From NCBI GenBank assembly GCA_009773495.1, contig WSXW01000009.1:1-61058 (forward strand): DNA of 61,058 bases, in the 5' to 3' direction. The notes beneath the pieces are model-generated. The model was not told the DNA's origin, ran no database searches, and saw only the letters and a program-made list of their open reading frames with translations. Positions 33,336 through 41,356 of this stretch are shown here, piece by piece. Origin of the DNA: Bacillota bacterium (GTDB taxonomy: Bacteria > Bacillota > UBA994). Position numbers and translations under genes: made by a program. How positions within the stretch are numbered: the stretch's first letter is position 1; every line of letters starts with the position of its first letter.

Positions 33336-36053
33336 CTATCTACTCGGCCTACGCTGTTTGGCTTGTTCCCTTGGCTTAATAATCGTGTGCTCAGGGTTGG
33401 TGGAGGTTTGCGGAGGATTCGGGGCGTTCTCTTGCGGTCCTTCCTTTTGGCGCCGTACTAACTCATCTACCATCTTCCCTAGGCGCCCCCGATACTCTAG
33501 GTAGCATTTTTCTTCGATGTTCTGGGCGCTCTTGGCTGCCTGCGCTTCAAAGGAACTAATCAGCTCGGTGACTTGTTCAGCAATACTCTGCTTAGCCATC
33601 TCCTGCCAGCTCTTCAAAGAGCGGCTTATATCTCTAGTGTTTTGAGCATTAAGCTCGGCCCTCAGCTCGTTTAGGCGTTCAGCATGAATACCTTCGAAAT
33701 CTTTCAGTGCGGCGGAGAGATATTCTTCTAGAGTCCCTGCGGCTTTCTCCGCCAAGACCTGATAATACTTTTCGCGCTCTTTTCCATCGGCTAGCGCTAC
33801 AGCTTGGAGCTCGCGGCGGTACTCTTGCCCAAAGGTGATCTTTAGCTTATCGAGCTGCTGTTCATGCGAGGCAGCCATCGTTGTGAGCAAGTCGCCTATA
33901 GCCGCTTCCGTGGAGTTTTTCCAGTGCGTTTCTAGTGTCTCTAGCTGTTTGTGGTGTTCGTGTAGCATGGCTTGTTTTTGCTGCTCAAGTTTTGCAGCGA
34001 AAATCAGTTCCACCTCTTTGGCTACTCCTTGCAGTTCATTGGCGTAAGTTAGCTTGAGCTGCTCCCGAGCAATATCGGTTTCCTTAACTAAGTCTCCCCG
34101 CGTTTCTTGACCCAGAAGCTCAAGCTCCTGTTGGTGTTGCAGGGTGTATTTATGGCTGAGCTGTGCAAATTGAAGATCTAGCTCGCCTTGCCAACCGCGG
34201 GCATATTGTTCAAAATCTTTATGAAATACTTGGCGGAGAGTGTCGATTCGCTGTGCGATCTCTATGGCTATTTGTTCGCTGAGCTTTATGCTCATTTCGC
34301 GTAGCGCTGTAAAGTGTGCTTGGGAGGTTGCTTCCTCGTATTTACTCATCTGGCCTTGCAGGGAGTGCCAGACTGAAGCGGACATGTCTTTCATGAGACG
34401 GCTCTGCTCGCTCTGCCACAACTTTTGTTGTTCCTGCAGCACTTCGGTATACTTAGTCTCCCATTTATTTACTAGTGTAGCGTATTCGCGCTGTAAAGCC
34501 TTGAGGCTATCACTAAAAGTAGCAGTGAGCTGTTGCTCAAGTTTACTCTGAGCCGATGTGTTCGACTGTTCATTCTGGGACTGCAATATACGAGCCCCTT
34601 CACTAGCACGGCTTTGCAGAGCTTCAGCTTCTCTTCTGAGGGCCTCTTTTAATATGAGATCCCACTCAGACTTAAGCTGTTTAAATGTAGCTTGAGATTT
34701 ACCAGCTTGCTCTTCTGTAAACTGTAGTGACCACTGCTTAAACATATTAGTAATGACTTGTGTCATTTGCGATTCCAAAACAGTCTTCAGTTGTAAGAAC
34801 TGGCCCTGCACAGATCCTTTCATTTCAGCGGACAGCTCAATAAGCGACTTCTTCTGTTGGTTCTGCCATAGCTCCTTCTGGGACTGGAGAGCTTCAGCAT
34901 GCTTCTTTTCCCACGCCGCAGCCAAAGCGGCATAATCGCGTTGCGTAGTCTTTAAATTCTCACTGCTCAATGCTGTGAGTGAGGTAATACTCGAGGTGAT
35001 TTCGCTGTTTAGTCGTTGCGCAACTTCTTTACGTATGGAGGAGGTAGTCTGTTCCAGTTCTTTGCGCAGTGTGTCGTGCAATAGAGCATCCCATTCGGCC
35101 TTAGTTTGCTTAAAGAGTGAACGTGACTTGGCGTCCTGTTCTTCTATAAGCTGTTCCGTCCACTGCTTGGACAGCTTAGGCAGCACTTCACCGATGTGTG
35201 CAGCTAACTGCTGGATTTGTGCCTGCTCAAACTCAGCCCGCCAGATCGCAGTTAATTGTTCCAGAGTAGAGCGCTGTTCTGCCCGCCACTCGCCTTCCAT
35301 GCGTCGCAAGTAGATGCGTTCCCGATGCATGATTTCCTGTTCACGCCAGTCTACCTCGAGTTTCTGTAGCTCCCTGCGCCTTTTTTCACTCCAATTCCGC
35401 TCTAGCTGGGTTAGCTCCCGACGCATTTCTTCAGCATGGTCTTGTTCGCGTAAATCAAAGTCCTGGCGTAATTTTTGCATCCCGGCTTGGAGCTGTTCTC
35501 GTAATACTTTTTGCTGCTCACTAAACCAAGCAAAGGCAGTAACGGCAGAGTCAGTCTTGCGGCGCAACTGCCACTCATCTTCTACCTTGGCTTGACGTTC
35601 AGCCAGCATCTCTAGCAATCGCTGCTCTCGCTGATCAATTTTGGCACGTTCGGCTTTGCGCCATTCTTGCTCACGCTTGTCTTGCTCGGCGCGCAACTCA
35701 CTGATTAATTGGGCCTCAAGCTTATCTTGTTCCTGGCTCAGTTGTTCGCGGTAGTCTTTCTCTAAGCTGTAGCCGGGCTTGCCCTGAAGAGAATTGGCGC
35801 GTTCTATTTGGGCTAACGCAGGGTCACCCCGCAACATAGTAGCCATTTCCTGCTCAATGCCAACTCCCTGTTCTTGGTATTGTTTAATTAGGTTGGATAG
35901 CTGGACGCTCGGCTTTTGAGTATACTTGCGTTCCAGCAGCTCCAATTTACCGTTAATATCTGCAAGCTTAGAGTCTAATTCTTGAAAGACAGCTTCAGGC
36001 TTGATGGAAGATACCAGTTTGCCGCTTCTTGAGGTTTTTTGCCTAGTAGGCAT
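33336..36053 (-). CDS. 905-residue cytoplasmic coiled-coil protein, unknown
   Basis: The product is almost wholly charged alpha-helix, rich in Glu, Gln, Lys, Arg and Trp, from about residue 20 to 870. It has no signal peptide, membrane helix or Walker motif, so it is not an SMC ATPase. Recurrent blocks such as QLTAIWRAEFEQ, EEQAGKSQATFKQLKSEWD and EEQDAKSRSLFKQTKAEWD show internal duplication of a roughly 190-residue unit. The C-terminus is basic (KPREQAKQRRPSR). The start has AAGGAGGG 9 nt upstream. It may be a filament, scaffold or spore component; no family is recognised. Upstream on the same strand lies rsgA, separated by a terminator. Confidence 0.85.
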   Translation of the reverse strand: MPTRQKTSRSGKLVSSIKPEAVFQELDSKLADINGKLELLERKYTQKPSVQLSNLIKQYQEQGVGIEQEMATMLRGDPALAQIERANSLQGKPGYSLEKDYREQLSQEQDKLEAQLISELRAEQDKREQEWRKAERAKIDQREQRLLEMLAERQAKVEDEWQLRRKTDSAVTAFAWFSEQQKVLREQLQAGMQKLRQDFDLREQDHAEEMRRELTQLERNWSEKRRRELQKLEVDWREQEIMHRERIYLRRMEGEWRAEQRSTLEQLTAIWRAEFEQAQIQQLAAHIGEVLPKLSKQWTEQLIEEQDAKSRSLFKQTKAEWDALLHDTLRKELEQTTSSIRKEVAQRLNSEITSSITSLTALSSENLKTTQRDYAALAAAWEKKHAEALQSQKELWQNQQKKSLIELSAEMKGSVQGQFLQLKTVLESQMTQVITNMFKQWSLQFTEEQAGKSQATFKQLKSEWDLILKEALRREAEALQSRASEGARILQSQNEQSNTSAQSKLEQQLTATFSDSLKALQREYATLVNKWETKYTEVLQEQQKLWQSEQSRLMKDMSASVWHSLQGQMSKYEEATSQAHFTALREMSIKLSEQIAIEIAQRIDTLRQVFHKDFEQYARGWQGELDLQFAQLSHKYTLQHQQELELLGQETRGDLVKETDIAREQLKLTYANELQGVAKEVELIFAAKLEQQKQAMLHEHHKQLETLETHWKNSTEAAIGDLLTTMAASHEQQLDKLKITFGQEYRRELQAVALADGKEREKYYQVLAEKAAGTLEEYLSAALKDFEGIHAERLNELRAELNAQNTRDISRSLKSWQEMAKQSIAEQVTELISSFEAQAAKSAQNIEEKCYLEYRGRLGKMVDELVRRQKEGPQENAPNPPQTSTNPEHTIIKPREQAKQRRPSR

Positions 36054-36118
36054 GGGTGTTGTCCCTCCTTAACTCGGGATATGTCTATTCCACTATATGC
36101 ACCCCTCAGGTTCGCGGC

Positions 36119-36145
36119 GCGTAATGGGTTAAAATTACGCTTTTT
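36119..36145 (+). terminator. orphan hairpin with T-run
   Basis: GCGTAAT and ATTACGC arms followed by TTTTT on the plus strand, where no gene is found upstream. It may end an antisense transcript or be fortuitous. Confidence 0.4.
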
Positions 36146-36154
36146 ACTACATGG

Positions 36155-36187
36155 CAAAGGCTGCCTAAATAAAAGACAGCCCTTGAA
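36155..36187 (-). terminator. terminator of rsgA
   Basis: AAGGGCTG and CAGCCTTT arms follow the rsgA stop codon directly. Confidence 0.6.
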
Positions 36188-36188
36188 G

Positions 36189-37070
36189 TCATTTGGTGAG
36201 TTTTAGGTAGTTGCGGTAACGAGCTTGTTCAATTTCACCGGTTTCCACCAGATATCGTACTTCACAGCCTGGTTCGTGTGAGTGCGAACAGTTGCGGAAC
36301 TTACACTTGGCCGCAGTCGCCTGTATTTCTGGAAAGGAAGAGATAACATCATCTTCATCGCTGTTCCTGTCTTGCCATAACGCAATTTCACGTAGGCCTG
36401 GGGTGTCTACCACCATGCCACCTTGTTCTAACATCACAAGCTCTGCCGTAGTAGTGGTGTGCTGACCTTTGAGGAACTTTTCTCTTAAAACCTGTGTCTT
36501 AAGGGCCAAGTCGGGCTGAATAGCGTTAATGAGCGAAGATTTGCCCACACCGCTAGAGCCGACAAAGGCCGAAACATTATTCTTAAGGAGTTCTTGGAGT
36601 GAATCTAGGCCTTGCCCCGAAGCCGCGCTGGTGTAGAGCACGGTAAATCCCAGTCGTTCATAGACAGCCATTTCGCTGCGAATGTAGGCCTCATCTACTA
36701 GGTCAATCTTATTGATACATACGATTGGCCTGATATTACCTTTATTGCTAGCAGTAATGTAGCGGTCAAGGCGATTCTTGTTAAAATCCGGGGCGATAGC
36801 TGCCATAACGATAATGGCGTAGTCTACATTCACTGCTAGTATCTGCTCCTTGGGCTCACGTCCGGGTGAACGGCGCGAGAGCTTGCTGCGGCGCTCGTTA
36901 ATGCGCTCTATAACGGCCTGGTCTTCAGAAGTAGGGGTTACCCAAACTTCATCACCCACGGCAAGGAGGTTGGTTGTAGTGGCTTTGCCCTTGCGCAGCT
37001 TGCCGCGCACGGTACATACGAAGTCTTTGTTGTCGGCGTGGACATGATACTGCACGCCTGAGGCGCGCAT
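36189..37070 (-). CDS. rsgA: ribosome small subunit-dependent GTPase A
   Basis: The 293-residue product has the three RsgA parts: an N-terminal OB fold, a circularly permuted GTPase with NKIDLV (about 120) before the P-loop GSSGVGKSS (171-179) and DTPGLRE (about 222), and a C-terminal zinc site Cys256, Cys261, His263, Cys269 in CKFRNCSHSHEPGC. It assists late maturation of the 30S subunit. It starts with ATG; the ribosome site is weak (AGG, 9 nt upstream). Confidence 0.95.
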   Translation of the reverse strand: MRASGVQYHVHADNKDFVCTVRGKLRKGKATTTNLLAVGDEVWVTPTSEDQAVIERINERRSKLSRRSPGREPKEQILAVNVDYAIIVMAAIAPDFNKNRLDRYITASNKGNIRPIVCINKIDLVDEAYIRSEMAVYERLGFTVLYTSAASGQGLDSLQELLKNNVSAFVGSSGVGKSSLINAIQPDLALKTQVLREKFLKGQHTTTTAELVMLEQGGMVVDTPGLREIALWQDRNSDEDDVISSFPEIQATAAKCKFRNCSHSHEPGCEVRYLVETGEIEQARYRNYLKLTK

Positions 37071-37247
37071 GACTTTACCTATGATTATTGTTGATCACCT
37101 TTGCTTTCATAAATTTAGGGGAAACGCTTTTTGGGGTTCTGTCCTCAGTTCTGTGTTTTGCATACGTTTCGGTGGATTCTGTGGTGGTAACCCCGTTCTT
37201 TTTTCGGTCCCTCTGTTTTCTATGGCTGGTGCTTCATTTTTGCGCAG

Positions 37248-37278
37248 CAAAAAAGCCGTGGGTGTGAAACCCACGGCT
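37248..37278 (-). terminator. terminator of the 28-codon gene
   Basis: A perfect 10-bp stem, AGCCGTGGGT with ACCCACGGCT, followed on the minus strand by TTTTTT. Confidence 0.88.
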
Positions 37279-37296
37279 ATACAGACCCTGACGGTA

Positions 37297-37383
37297 CTAG
37301 AAGGCAGCACCTAGGGAGGCGTAGCGGTCGGTCTCATGTCCGTCAACACACGCAGCACAAAAAAACACATGGCTACTATGCAT
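37297..37383 (-). CDS. 28-residue Cys/His-rich peptide
   Basis: A small gene in a 485-bp gap. The 28-residue peptide begins MHSSHVFFCAACVDGHE; the CAAC pair plus nearby His residues form a possible metal or redox site. Support comes from context: AAAGGAGG 7 nt before the ATG, a TGATATAAT extended -10 about 30 bp upstream of the start codon, and a strong terminator 19 bp after the stop, so it is a complete monocistronic unit. It lies between rsgA and the CsoR-family gene, and is divergent from the latter. I do not recognise it. It could be a structured RNA instead. Confidence 0.55.
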   Translation of the reverse strand: MHSSHVFFCAACVDGHETDRYASLGAAF

Positions 37384-37413
37384 ATATCCGCCTCCTTTGC
37401 TCAATTCACAACT

Positions 37414-37422
37414 ATTATATCA
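37414..37422 (-). promoter_or_regulatory. extended -10 promoter of the 28-codon gene
   Basis: TGATATAAT on the minus strand (TATAAT at 37414-37419). No good -35 is seen, which fits the extended type. Confidence 0.6.
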
Positions 37423-37477
37423 CCCATACCAAAAGCACGTGGGTAAAGAACAGCTAAAAAACATCTCGACCTTAAAA

Positions 37478-37506
37478 TTGACTAAAGAATTGCAGCTCGG
37501 TATACT
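37478..37506 (+). promoter_or_regulatory. promoter of the CsoR-family gene
   Basis: TTGACT and TATACT separated by 17 nt. Confidence 0.75.
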
Positions 37507-37515
37507 GAATTGTGA

Positions 37516-37531
37516 ATACCTGTAGGGGTAT
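37516..37531 (+). promoter_or_regulatory. CsoR-type operator, probably autoregulatory
   Basis: ATACC, 6 nt, GGTAT (with GGGGTAT on the right), placed just after the -10 hexamer. It resembles the site before the metal-efflux operon at 17377-17400. Confidence 0.5.
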
Positions 37532-37555
37532 GCTTGTATAGAGGGGTGTTTCTCA

Positions 37556-37828
37556 ATGATTGATAAAGAAAAAATGTCGCATGAACTTAAAAATCGCCTT
37601 AACCGCATCGAAGGTCAGGTACGTGGTGTGCACAAGCTGATCGACAACCAGGCCACGTGTGAGGACGTTTTGATTCAGCTAGCTGCTATTAAGGCTGCAG
37701 TGGAGCAAGTTGGCATGAAAGTTTTGGGCTGCTACATGGCCGACGCGGTCGCGGCACAAGTTCAGCAAGGCCAAGACCCCACCTCATCTATTGATCAGGC
37801 CATCAAACTATTAGGCAGACTAGGCTAA
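37556..37828 (+). CDS. CsoR/RcnR/FrmR-family regulator with atypical ligands
   Basis: The 90-residue product is the all-helical DUF156 fold (RLNRIEGQVRGVHKLID). The family's first ligand, Cys35, is kept in TCEDVL. At the other positions, where copper sensors have His and Cys and FrmR has His and Glu, this protein has Tyr60 and Ala64, with a Cys at 59 instead (VLGCYMADAV). It is therefore neither a standard copper sensor nor a plain FrmR or CstR. It may respond to another metal, an aldehyde or a persulfide. The gene has its own promoter and operator and is the only CsoR-type gene in the window, so it may also control 17421-19582. Confidence 0.85.
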   Translation: MIDKEKMSHELKNRLNRIEGQVRGVHKLIDNQATCEDVLIQLAAIKAAVEQVGMKVLGCYMADAVAAQVQQGQDPTSSIDQAIKLLGRLG

Positions 37829-37961
37829 GGCTAATCTTCATAATTTCTTGATAAGTTCTCCCTTGGTTTTTGACTATTGTGGGCTATACTGATTTCAAGC
37901 TCAAAGACAGTGAGTACCGGCAAGTGCTGTCGACGTGACTTAAGTATAGGAGGCGATTGTT

Positions 37962-38429
37962 TTGAACAAAACATTGCGTAAATTGTTAGTAACAGTCTTA
38001 GTCGCAGGTATGAGTGTAATGCTACTTAGTGGTTTTGCAGGAGTAGCTACAGGGAATTCCCGAGGGTTTAAGACCATGGCAGGTCTCAGGACTGCAGTTG
38101 CACAGGTGCTAGGTTTGGAGACAGATGCCATTTTTCAAGCTCAGCAAGATGGTAAAACGCTGCGCGAACTCTTGGTTGAAAAGAATATTGACGTTGAAGC
38201 ATTCGTTCAGGAGCAAGTTGCAGTACGTGAGGCCGTTGTGGATCAGCTTGTAGCCGAAGGTAGAATGACGGCAGAGCAGGCCGCAACCTGCCTAGCGAAT
38301 TTGGAACAAAACCTCGATAAGAAGCTCGATTCCACTAATGCATGTGGCTTAGGTCAAGGCGGCATGGGTGGAGGACAAGGTCGTGGCATGGGCAACATGA
38401 TGCGCGGTGGTTTCGGTTGGGGCAAGTAG
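37962..38429 (+). CDS. exported protein with Gly/Met-rich tail
   Basis: The 155-residue product has a signal peptide (to about residue 30), a helical central domain with two predicted helix pairs (about 40-120, text like that of DUF2680/YckD proteins, e.g. GLETDAIFQAQQDGKTLRELL) and a C-terminal tail rich in Gly, Met and Arg (GQGGMGGGQGRGMGNMMRGG). Met-rich tails can bind copper(I), which would fit the CsoR-family gene just upstream, but this is inference. TTG start with GGAGG upstream. A hairpin follows the stop. Confidence 0.75.
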   Translation: MNKTLRKLLVTVLVAGMSVMLLSGFAGVATGNSRGFKTMAGLRTAVAQVLGLETDAIFQAQQDGKTLRELLVEKNIDVEAFVQEQVAVREAVVDQLVAEGRMTAEQAATCLANLEQNLDKKLDSTNACGLGQGGMGGGQGRGMGNMMRGGFGWGK

Positions 38430-38435
38430 GATAAA

Positions 38436-38460
38436 GAGGTGAGGCTAGCCCTCACCTCTT
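38436..38460 (+). terminator. hairpin after the exported protein gene
   Basis: GAGGTGAGG and CCTCACCTC arms, followed by only TT, so perhaps a weak terminator or an mRNA-stabilising stem that lets some transcription pass into the two-component genes. Confidence 0.55.
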
Positions 38461-38487
38461 ACTCATATACGCGGGGGTGGTTTACCA

Positions 38488-39168
38488 ATGAAAAAAATAC
38501 TGCTTATAGAAGACGAAGAGAAAATCGCTAAGCTAGTAGCCGAATATTTAACCAGCGAGGGGTTTAGTGTCGTCACCATGGGCGATGGGGAGGCTGGGCT
38601 AGCTGGTTTTAATCAGGAGAGGCCTGATTTAGTGCTGCTTGATGTTATGCTACCCAAGCTCAGCGGTTTAGAGGTATGCAGCCAATTAAGACAAAAAACC
38701 AATATACCTATCATCATGCTCACTGCTCGCAGTGAGGAGATTGACAAGTTACTCGGCCTAGGGTTAGGAGCAGATGATTATATTACAAAGCCATTCAGTC
38801 TGCGTGAACTAGTGGCGCGTATTAAGGCGGTGCTGCGCCGTGGCACTTCAGAGCAGGCTGCTACTCGGCTTGCATTTGAAGATATGACGCTAGACACTGA
38901 GCAACACACATTAATAACAAACGGCAGTACAATTCTTCTGACGCCTACGGAGTTTCGTCTGTTGGAGATATTTCTGCGCTCACCGGGTCGCGTGTTTACC
39001 AGAGCTCAATTGCTCGAAGGAGCTATGGGTGAAACCTTTGAGGGATATGAGCGGTCCATAGATACTCATATTCGCAATTTGCGCCGTAAGCTAGAAAAGG
39101 AAACGTCAAAGGACTATATTACTACCGTATTTGGTATTGGCTATAAATTGGGAGCGAGCCGCGCATGA
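38488..39168 (+). CDS. OmpR/PhoB-family response regulator
   Basis: The 226-residue product has a receiver domain with the acidic pocket (EDEE) and phosphoacceptor Asp52 in LVLLDVMLP, Lys in ITKPFSLREL, and a C-terminal winged helix (LTPTEFRLLEIFLRSPGRVFTR). It is paired with the kinase whose ATG overlaps its TGA (ATGA). The exported Met-rich protein upstream is a possible target. Confidence 0.93.
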   Translation: MKKILLIEDEEKIAKLVAEYLTSEGFSVVTMGDGEAGLAGFNQERPDLVLLDVMLPKLSGLEVCSQLRQKTNIPIIMLTARSEEIDKLLGLGLGADDYITKPFSLRELVARIKAVLRRGTSEQAATRLAFEDMTLDTEQHTLITNGSTILLTPTEFRLLEIFLRSPGRVFTRAQLLEGAMGETFEGYERSIDTHIRNLRRKLEKETSKDYITTVFGIGYKLGASRA

Positions 39169-40550
39169 GCCTACAAACAAAGGTATTAGCAGCTTTTTTG
39201 GCGATAGCTCTGCTTGTAACCCTAGTACTTAGTGGCATAGTGTCGGCGCTACTTGCTAATCTGTTCTCACACTATCTCGAAGCTACGCTGAGCACCCGCC
39301 TTACCGGGCTAAAGTCCACTCTCGAAGAACACTTCGAGGCAAAAGGAAGTTTTCAGGGTGCAGAAGTATATATGCTTGGTCGGTCCATGATGATGGGCGG
39401 ATATGGCTATATAGTTGCCGATAGTGAGGCTATCGTGGTAGTAGGGCCAGGGTCTCTGATCGGACAGAAGCTCACTAAAGCGGAGGTATCTAAAGGTATT
39501 TTCCTGCTCGCACGCGGCAAAAGAGTAGGCACACTCATAGCTAACTCTATGATGGGGCACATGTATGACCTGGCGCCGCTAGAACATGATTTCCGCAGGT
39601 CGTTTTATCAAGGGGTTGTGGCTACCGGCGCCTTAGTCCTCCTTCTCTCGCTTGGAATAGGCATCATTATTTCCCGCCGACTAGTGGCACCGCTCAGGGT
39701 AATTGATAAGGCCGCTAGCACGTTAGCTGCAGGAGAGCTGTCCTATCGGTTGCCCGAAAAATACAGTGAGGGTGAGCTAAATAACTTAGTCAAATCCTTT
39801 AATGAGATGGCCTCACAGCTGGAGCAAAACGAACGTTCCCGGCGTAACCTAGTGGCGGATGTAGCACATGAGCTGCGTACCCCTATAACCATTGTGCGTG
39901 TGGCTCTTGAGTCTATGCTTGATGGTGTAGCTAAGCCCGATGAAGCGCAATTAGCCTCGCTCTACGACGAAGTCAGTCGCATGGGGCGCCTCATAGCTGA
40001 TCTGCAGGACTTAAGCTTGGCGGAAGCAGGTAAGCTCAAACTGAGTCTAGTAGAACTCGATTTGGAATCCTTCCTAGTCAAGCTAATAGATCACATCCGA
40101 CCTATAGCCGAAGACAAGGGCCTTATATTTACGCTCACTGTTGCGGAGCCTATGACAGTTACCGCCGACAAGGACCGTCTGGCCCAAGTGTTATTTAACG
40201 TAGTATCAAACGCTCTACAGCACTCGCAAAAAGAGAGTGTGGTTTCAGTTACGGCGATGCTCTCAGAGGAACACGTCCGGGTTGGTGTGACCGACTCGGG
40301 TCCAGGCATCGCTCGGGAGGAGCTACCCTATGTATTTGACCGCTTCTATCGGGGCGATAAGTCGAGACACCGCGAGGGTGGCACCGGGCTAGGGCTGGCG
40401 ATATCCAAAGAGTTTGTTCAAGCTATGGGTGGCCGGATAGAAGTAACAAGTGTATTGGGCCATGGTACCACGTTTACGGTGTGTATCCCTGCCAAACCTA
40501 TAATTCCTCCGGGCCTTAGGGCTAGCGGTAACGACGTAACACATTCTTAA
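39165..40550 (+). CDS. membrane sensor histidine kinase
   Basis: The 461-residue kinase has helices at about 8-31 and 148-170 around an extracytoplasmic sensor domain, which includes a Met-rich patch (LGRSMMMGGYGY and NSMMGHMYD). A HAMP domain, phospho-His235 in DVAHELRTP and ATPase motifs DSGPGIA and GGTGLGLAI follow. The Met/His patches suggest a metal such as copper as signal; this is inference. Confidence 0.92.
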   Translation: MSLQTKVLAAFLAIALLVTLVLSGIVSALLANLFSHYLEATLSTRLTGLKSTLEEHFEAKGSFQGAEVYMLGRSMMMGGYGYIVADSEAIVVVGPGSLIGQKLTKAEVSKGIFLLARGKRVGTLIANSMMGHMYDLAPLEHDFRRSFYQGVVATGALVLLLSLGIGIIISRRLVAPLRVIDKAASTLAAGELSYRLPEKYSEGELNNLVKSFNEMASQLEQNERSRRNLVADVAHELRTPITIVRVALESMLDGVAKPDEAQLASLYDEVSRMGRLIADLQDLSLAEAGKLKLSLVELDLESFLVKLIDHIRPIAEDKGLIFTLTVAEPMTVTADKDRLAQVLFNVVSNALQHSQKESVVSVTAMLSEEHVRVGVTDSGPGIAREELPYVFDRFYRGDKSRHREGGTGLGLAISKEFVQAMGGRIEVTSVLGHGTTFTVCIPAKPIIPPGLRASGNDVTHS

Positions 40551-40564
40551 CCATCCTTTAATGG

Positions 40565-40610
40565 AAATCAACTCCTTACGAGCTTATAATAAGTCGTAAG
40601 GAGTTGATTT
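40565..40610 (+). promoter_or_regulatory. 17-bp perfect hairpin that covers a ribosome site
   Basis: AAATCAACTCCTTACGA (40565-40581) pairs perfectly with 40594-40610, and the inner CTTA/TAAG can extend the stem across one bulge. The right arm contains AAGGAG, the ribosome site of the lipoprotein gene whose TTG start is 3 nt further on. The loop contains TATAAT (40585-40590), a possible -10 for a transcript that would lack the left arm. It may act as a terminator for the kinase gene and as a block to translation from read-through RNA. Confidence 0.75.
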
Positions 40611-40612
40611 AT

Positions 40613-41257
40613 TTGAGGCGTTATTTTTATGCGCTTGCACTGAGCATGACTATACTAGTTCTAACCGCTTGCAGCTCGGGGGTTAACTATGCTGTGATTG
40701 AGAAGTACCAATCCAATATCACTGAAGATGTCGCGCTAGTCCAATCTGTTCTAGTTAGCGAGAAAGGCTATCTGCTTAACCTTCGCGGCTACTACGTCTT
40801 TGAGCCGGAAGCATTTGGCATCACCGATACCTATTTGTGGATTAACGGCGGCGGACCTCTTGCGATTAAGTCTGTCACTAAAAAAGATGGAGTAATCGAG
40901 GTGCTCCTAGGTGAAACAATCACCGCTGGATTGCCGGCGGACCTGTTAATCAAATTCCCTGGAACATATAAGTCTTTCAGTGTTAAGACAACAAAAGCTA
41001 GCTTTGACAAGATAATTATTGCGGAGACACGCAGTGACTTACCCGGAACTTTCCTTGGTCTTATCGACGCCAATTCTATCGAGGTGCAATTTGACGCGGA
41101 TATGGCGTGGCCGGGTAACGACCAACCTACGGTTTTTCGGCTTTCAGAGGGGGTAAAACCCTTTTTTCACACTTTGGAAAACAAAGATAGGATATTGCTT
41201 ACGTTTGAACGCACCAAAAACGGGGATTTGGTGGTTATAGACGCAAAGTTACCCTAA
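40613..41257 (+). CDS. lipoprotein, unknown
   Basis: The 214-residue product has a lipoprotein signal ending LVLTAC. The mature part is all polar, with beta-rich text and no recognised domain. The TTG at 40613 is chosen for its 8-nt distance to AAGGAG; that ribosome site lies in the right arm of a 17-bp hairpin. An in-frame TTG at 40604 is unlikely. Confidence 0.75.
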   Translation: MRRYFYALALSMTILVLTACSSGVNYAVIEKYQSNITEDVALVQSVLVSEKGYLLNLRGYYVFEPEAFGITDTYLWINGGGPLAIKSVTKKDGVIEVLLGETITAGLPADLLIKFPGTYKSFSVKTTKASFDKIIIAETRSDLPGTFLGLIDANSIEVQFDADMAWPGNDQPTVFRLSEGVKPFFHTLENKDRILLTFERTKNGDLVVIDAKLP

Positions 41258-41356
41258 ACCTGATGCGGAACGCCTCTTAGTTTCGTTTGGGAAGTGCTTG
41301 TCTCGGCAATGCTTTTTGGTAAGATAGAGATATATGACGGTTGGGGGTATGCAACT

